Below are positions 59,839 through 64,000 of a stretch of 64,000 nt of DNA, piece by piece. The notes beneath the pieces are model-generated. The model had not been told where the DNA came from and did no database searches. It was given only the letters and a program-made list of their open reading frames with translations. The position numbers were made by a program, and so were the translations under genes. This DNA comes from DUML01 sp050949905 (GTDB lineage Bacteria; Bacillota; Desulfitobacteriia; Desulfitobacteriales; Syntrophobotulaceae), in assembly GCA_050949905.1 (NCBI GenBank), contig JBMNGP010000013.1, positions 235,013-299,012 of the forward strand, given 5' to 3'. How positions within the stretch are numbered: position 1 is the stretch's first letter; the number at the start of each line of letters is the position of its first letter.

Positions 59839-62361
59839 ATGAAGCTGACTAAAGAAGATATTGACAAAGTACGGCGTATAGAGGGTTTTCCTATAGGCAA
59901 GGACGAGGACATTATTGCTCTATCCAATCCTCCCTACTATACGGCATGCCCTAATCCATTTATTGAAGATTTTATAAAAGAACATGGCAAGCCTTATGAT
60001 GAAGCGAGTGACGATTATCATAGGGAGCCGTTCGCTGCTGATGTGAGCGAGGGTAAGAATGACCCGATATATAATGCTCATAGCTATCATACGAAAGTGC
60101 CTCATAAAGCTATTATGCGCTACATTCTCCATTATACAGAGCCAGGTGACATTATCTTTGACGGCTTCTGTGGTACCGGTATGACAGGTGTTGCGGCACA
60201 GATGTGTGGGAATCCTGATCCAGAGTTTAAAGCCAAAATCGAAGCCGAAATGCCCTATGTCAAATGGGGAGCACGCAAAGCCATCTTGAACGACCTTTCT
60301 CCTGCGGCTACCTTTATTGCTTATAACTATAACACGCCGGTGGATGTGGAGGAATTTCAGCGGGAAGCCACTCGCATTCTGGAAGAATGCGAAAAAGAGC
60401 TGGGATGGATGTATGAGACGAGGCATGTCATTGATGGAAAGCTCCAAACAGGCATAGACGGAAACCCCATTATCGGTCGCATCAACTATACGGTTTGGAG
60501 CGATTTATTCATCTGTCCCACCTGCTCCAATGAAATTGTGTTCTGGGACGCTGCTGTAGACAAGGAAAAGGGCAAGGTCAATAACACCTTTTATTGTTCC
60601 CATTGCCGCAGCGAGCTGGCCAAACGCAGTTGTGTACGGGCCCAGGAAACGCATTTTGATACCCGGCTGAATGAATTTGTCACCATGGCCAAGCAGGTAC
60701 CGGTTTTAATCAATTATTCCGTGGGTAAGAAGCGGTTTGAAAAAACACCGGACGAGTTTGATCTGGCGCTGATTGAAAAAATCAACAATATGGAAATACC
60801 ATATTGGTATCCGACAGATAGAATGTGTGAAGGCAGCGAAAGCCGTCGAAACGATCGGTATGGGATAACCCATGTGCATCAGTTTTATACGAGACGTGCT
60901 TTATTTGCGTTTGCTGTTTTTAATAAAAAATGTTCGAATAAAAGGTTACTGTGGTTATTAACATCTACAATAGAGGGAAGCTCAAAATTAAATAGGGAGC
61001 GTCCAAGTGGATTGCCAAGTAAACTTTCTGGGACATTATATGTTTCTTCAATGGTTCGTGAAATAGATGTGTTTTCCTTCATTAAAAGAAAAATAGAAAA
61101 ATATACCGATGCAATAAAGAAACTTGAAAGTATGTCTAATATTATTACCCTACAATCCTGTTTGGACATGTCAAATATTAAAGAAAATGTAATAGATTAC
61201 ATATTTACTGATCCTCCTTTTGGCGGCAATTTAAACTATTCCGAGCTGAGTTTCTTATGGGAAGCTTGGTTGAAGGTTTTTACCAATCAAAAAACTGAAG
61301 CGATTATAAATGCCGTTCAGGGTAAAGGCTTGCTAGAATACCAGTCGCTGATGACTCAATGCTTTACTGAGTGTTACCGCATCCTAAAGCCAGGCCGGTG
61401 GATGACGGTGGAATTCCATAATTCACAAAACTCTGTCTGGAACGCCATTCAGGAATCGCTGCAGCGTTCTGGTTTCATTATTGCCGACGTCCGTACTTTG
61501 GACAAGCAGCAAGGTAGCTTCAAGCAAGTTACGACCACGTCGGCTGTTAAGCAAGACCTTGTTATTTCTGCCTATAAACCAAAGGAAAGTTTTAAGCGTG
61601 AGTTTTTTTCTAATGCCGGAAATGAAGAAACAGCATGGAGTTTTGTACGACAGCATCTTGAAAATTTACGCGTAGTTGTTGTTAAGAACGGAAAAATTGA
61701 ACTAATAGCAGAACGCCAGGCATTCCTGCTCTATGACCGTATGGTGGCGTATCATATTATGAATGGAATAGCTGTTCCATTGGACGCAACAGACTTTTAT
61801 AAAGGCTTGGACGAAAGGTTCATGAAGCGTGACGGGATGTATTTTCTTGCTGACGAAGTCAACGAATATGATACGGCCCGTATTGTTAACGATGTGGAGC
61901 CGGTTCAGTTTGAGCTTTTTGTTACCAATGAGAAGTCTGCAATTGCCTGGCTTTACCAACAGCTTGAAACACCGCAAACATATGCCGAACTCCAGCCGAA
62001 GTTTATGCAGGAAATAAAAGCCTGGGACAAGTTTGAGGTAAGACCTGAGTTGGCAGTATTGCTTGAAGAAAACTTCCTACAGGACGATAAGGGTAGATGG
62101 TATATCCCGGACATTACAAAAGCTGCCGATGTGGCCAAGCTTCGCGAAAAGAAATTGCTTAAAGAATTTGAAGGCTACTTAGCTACAAAAGGCAAGCTCA
62201 AACTATTCCGTACGGAGGCAATTAGAGTGGGCTTTGCAAAGCTCTGGGCCGATAAGAATTATAAGCTGATTGTCGAAACAGCAGAGCGCTTGCCGGAAAG
62301 TGTTATCCAGGAAGATGACAAGCTGCTTATGTATTATGATTTAAGTTTGGGGAGGATATAG
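59839..62361 (+). CDS. PglX-type adenine-specific DNA methyltransferase (BREX-like)
   Basis: 840-aa SAM-dependent DNA methylase. SAM-binding motif 'GDIIFDGFCGTGMTG' (about 105-119) is followed by 'NDLSPAATFIAYNYN', a zinc-ribbon-like four-cysteine insert ('ICPTC' near 224, 'FYCSHC' near 254), and the catalytic 'TDPPFGGNLNYSEL' (DPPF at about 458-461). Motif order (SAM site before DPPF) is compatible with alpha- or gamma-type N6-adenine methylases. The large C-terminal part has a winged-helix-like region. In BREX-3 PglX methylates host DNA to mark self. AAGGAGAG precedes ATG 59839, 12 bases after the previous gene. Confidence 0.8.
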   Translation: MKLTKEDIDKVRRIEGFPIGKDEDIIALSNPPYYTACPNPFIEDFIKEHGKPYDEASDDYHREPFAADVSEGKNDPIYNAHSYHTKVPHKAIMRYILHYTEPGDIIFDGFCGTGMTGVAAQMCGNPDPEFKAKIEAEMPYVKWGARKAILNDLSPAATFIAYNYNTPVDVEEFQREATRILEECEKELGWMYETRHVIDGKLQTGIDGNPIIGRINYTVWSDLFICPTCSNEIVFWDAAVDKEKGKVNNTFYCSHCRSELAKRSCVRAQETHFDTRLNEFVTMAKQVPVLINYSVGKKRFEKTPDEFDLALIEKINNMEIPYWYPTDRMCEGSESRRNDRYGITHVHQFYTRRALFAFAVFNKKCSNKRLLWLLTSTIEGSSKLNRERPSGLPSKLSGTLYVSSMVREIDVFSFIKRKIEKYTDAIKKLESMSNIITLQSCLDMSNIKENVIDYIFTDPPFGGNLNYSELSFLWEAWLKVFTNQKTEAIINAVQGKGLLEYQSLMTQCFTECYRILKPGRWMTVEFHNSQNSVWNAIQESLQRSGFIIADVRTLDKQQGSFKQVTTTSAVKQDLVISAYKPKESFKREFFSNAGNEETAWSFVRQHLENLRVVVVKNGKIELIAERQAFLLYDRMVAYHIMNGIAVPLDATDFYKGLDERFMKRDGMYFLADEVNEYDTARIVNDVEPVQFELFVTNEKSAIAWLYQQLETPQTYAELQPKFMQEIKAWDKFEVRPELAVLLEENFLQDDKGRWYIPDITKAADVAKLREKKLLKEFEGYLATKGKLKLFRTEAIRVGFAKLWADKNYKLIVETAERLPESVIQEDDKLLMYYDLSLGRI

Positions 62362-62363
62362 AA

Positions 62364-64000
62364 ATGTCCGAGAAAAAAATCATCATAAATTTGGATATTA
62401 ACAATATCGGCCCACATTATGATGATAATAAAATTAATTTTACTGATGAGGTTAATTCAAACAAAGCAGTTATTTTTGCTACTAATGGTACGGGAAAGTC
62501 ATTTATTAGTCGTACATTACGACTAGCTACGTCTGATGAGCATGATTTGAATCCTAACGATTTGCTTACATTAGGGCAAAATTCTGGAACGCTAACCTTA
62601 AAAATTGTAAATAAAGAAATTCCTAACGGAGAGAAGAATCTATCAATTTTAGTTAACAAAGATAGCCCTGCAAATGTGCAAAATAATACCGGATATATAT
62701 TTCTCGATGTCTATAATAGCGATTTTGTCAAAGAAAATATTGAGCTTCGTGATTACACCCCAGACGGAAACATTGAAGGTTATATTTTGGGAAAAGTTCA
62801 AATAGATCTGACCAAAGAAAAGAGACGTGAGGCGAAACTCAAAAACGAAATTGAAAAGAAAAATGCCATGATAGATGATATTATCGAAAACGCAAAAAAA
62901 GAGCTTCACAATTATGGCGTACGTTCCTACAACTAGGGAGTTTGCTTTTATTGACAAAGAAAAATTGCGGAATAAAGAAATTATGGCGTGATTTTCAGTC
63001 ATTTGATGAAATTGTCAAACCAATTGGAGATGTTAAAGCAATTACCTGAAAATTTGCCGGATATTAACAAGACCTGCCTTTAGCATTAACGAGGCAGTAT
63101 TTGATGAAATAGTCATAATTCTGACTACCGCATATCCAAAAGCTGAATGGGATGAAGAGTTTGTAGTAGAAATTAAGAAAAATAGGTCTTTTATAGAAAA
63201 GGGAATTGAATTATTTCGATGATGGTGAGGGTACCTGTCCTTTTTGTAAACAGCCATTAGATAAAACGGCATTAGAATTAATTGATAGATATAAGTCATT
63301 TTTGGCTGACAAACAAGCAGAAGTGTTGCGAAAAATAGACCTCAATATTTAAAGCTATTGAGGATATAATTGCTAGCATCAGAAACTATGCCAAGGAAAC
63401 CAAAAGCGCCAACCTTGACATTAAAGACTTAAAAAAATATTTTCCATCTCTTGAAAAAGTATCCCTTATTATTCCAAATTGCGACGAAAATTTTTTCAGT
63501 TGTTTCAATACACTGATAAGTTATTTGCAACAGAAAAGTGACAATCTTATAGATACCAATTTTATTGTTGAACCAGTGGTAGAGGAATGCAAAAAAGCGA
63601 TACAGGGAATTTCAAAGCAGCAAGAAAAAAATGCTGTAATCATCAAACAAGTAAACAAAACTAAACAGGATGTTAATAGTGAACGGCTTAGTTTGAGACG
63701 CAATCTTTGTAAAGCTCAATATCTAAAACTGCACCACAGTTTATCTAGTGATTTTAATGAGCTGGAAAACATGGAATCAGACTTAAGTAGACTTCAACAG
63801 AGCTTAATTGAAAAAGAGCAGCAGGCTCGTATTAGTAAAAAAGATAAAGTATTTGAGACCTTGGAATATTTTCTTGATAAATTTTTTGCTGGGAAATATT
63901 CGATTGATAAAGAAACCTTTCAAATCAAATTTTGGGGTAATAATGTTGGAAATAGAGTTTCAAAAATTCTAAGCGATGGCGAGAAAAGCATTGTGGCATA
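62364..64000 (+). pseudogene. RloC/PrrC-like (AAA_13) ATPase, interrupted by frameshifts, partial
   Basis: Starts 2 bases after the methylase, ATG 62364. The first ~190 codons are intact: Walker A 'FATNGTGKSF' (Lys45) and 'VYNSDFVKENI'. From about 62920 to 63350 the protein sequence continues only by changing frame about six times. Further on it reads cleanly to the window edge: a zinc-hook-like 'GTCPFCKQPL' (codons at 63228-63257), a coiled coil, and the ABC signature 'LSDGEKSIVA' at the right end (63971-64000). RloC proteins are anticodon nucleases with such a hook, and the nuclease part would be off the window. As read, the gene is inactive or a pseudogene; the changes mostly look like single surplus bases, so sequencing error is possible. 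Confidence 0.75.

Noticed and set aside
1..64000. tRNA, rRNA or CRISPR features
   Set aside because: No cloverleaf-like T-arm sequence (GGTTCRANNCC), no rRNA stretch and no regularly spaced repeats were noticed; a tRNA scanner could still find something I missed.

Overview
The window looks like a chromosome segment of an anaerobic, probably spore-forming Clostridia member of the Peptococcaceae/Desulfitobacterium-Desulfosporosinus type (inferred from gene content and order; genus not determinable here). Supporting signs are the yicC-remA-gmk-rpoZ-coaBC-metK order, a split glycine decarboxylase (gcvT-gcvH-gcvPA), DapL-type lysine/DAP synthesis, NfeD-FloA, RqcH, a hisZ/short-hisG histidine cluster, strong GGAGG ribosome binding sites and frequent TTG/GTG starts. 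No rRNA, tRNA, CRISPR array, transposase or integrase was seen.

Layout. 0-5.5 kb, minus strand: glycine cleavage genes gcvT-gcvH-gcvPA (the last cut by the window edge), an AEC-family permease and rqcH. 6-11 kb, plus: a Ca2+-type P-ATPase and dapF-dapL. 11.3-15.8 kb: the conserved housekeeping operon yicC-remA-gmk-rpoZ-coaBC-metK. 16-21.5 kb: phenylacetate-CoA ligase with a tandem-ACT protein, a soluble histidine kinase, a class V aminotransferase/cysteine desulfurase-like enzyme and a DsrE2-like protein. 21.5-24.8 kb: small membrane proteins, then NfeD-FloA and a protein with glycine/glutamate hexapeptide repeats. 25-28 kb: an ArsC/Spx-like protein, a PadR-led three-gene operon and ung. 28.3-31.2 kb, minus: metN-metI-metQ behind a SAM-I riboswitch. 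31.5-42.2 kb: histidine synthesis (yerC-hisZ, then a phosphofructokinase and a YkvA-like protein, then hisG-D-C-B-A-F-IE). The cluster lacks hisH, and hisG is preceded by a perfect 13-bp-arm palindrome that spans its promoter. 42.4-55 kb: MazG-like protein, pcrA, ligA, two orphan minus-strand genes, gatCAB, an isocitrate dehydrogenase-like enzyme, a CPBP membrane protease and an RlmD-type RNA methyltransferase.

55.4-64 kb is an accessory island that I read as a BREX type 3-like phage-defence locus: a small HTH regulator, a BrxF-like protein, a large DUF6079/BrxC-like ATPase present as two overlapping reading frames, and a PglX-type DNA methyltransferase. It is followed by an RloC/PrrC-like (AAA_13) ATPase with a zinc-hook CxxC, broken by about six frame changes within roughly 430 bases. 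PglZ and the helicase expected for BREX-3 are not in the window and would have to lie to the right. The identification rests on remembered family motifs and gene order, not on a search.

The items most worth following are the BREX-like island with its split ATPase and damaged RloC-like passenger, the palindrome over the hisG promoter together with the nearby TrpR-like YerC, the missing hisH, and the hexapeptide-repeat protein next to FloA.
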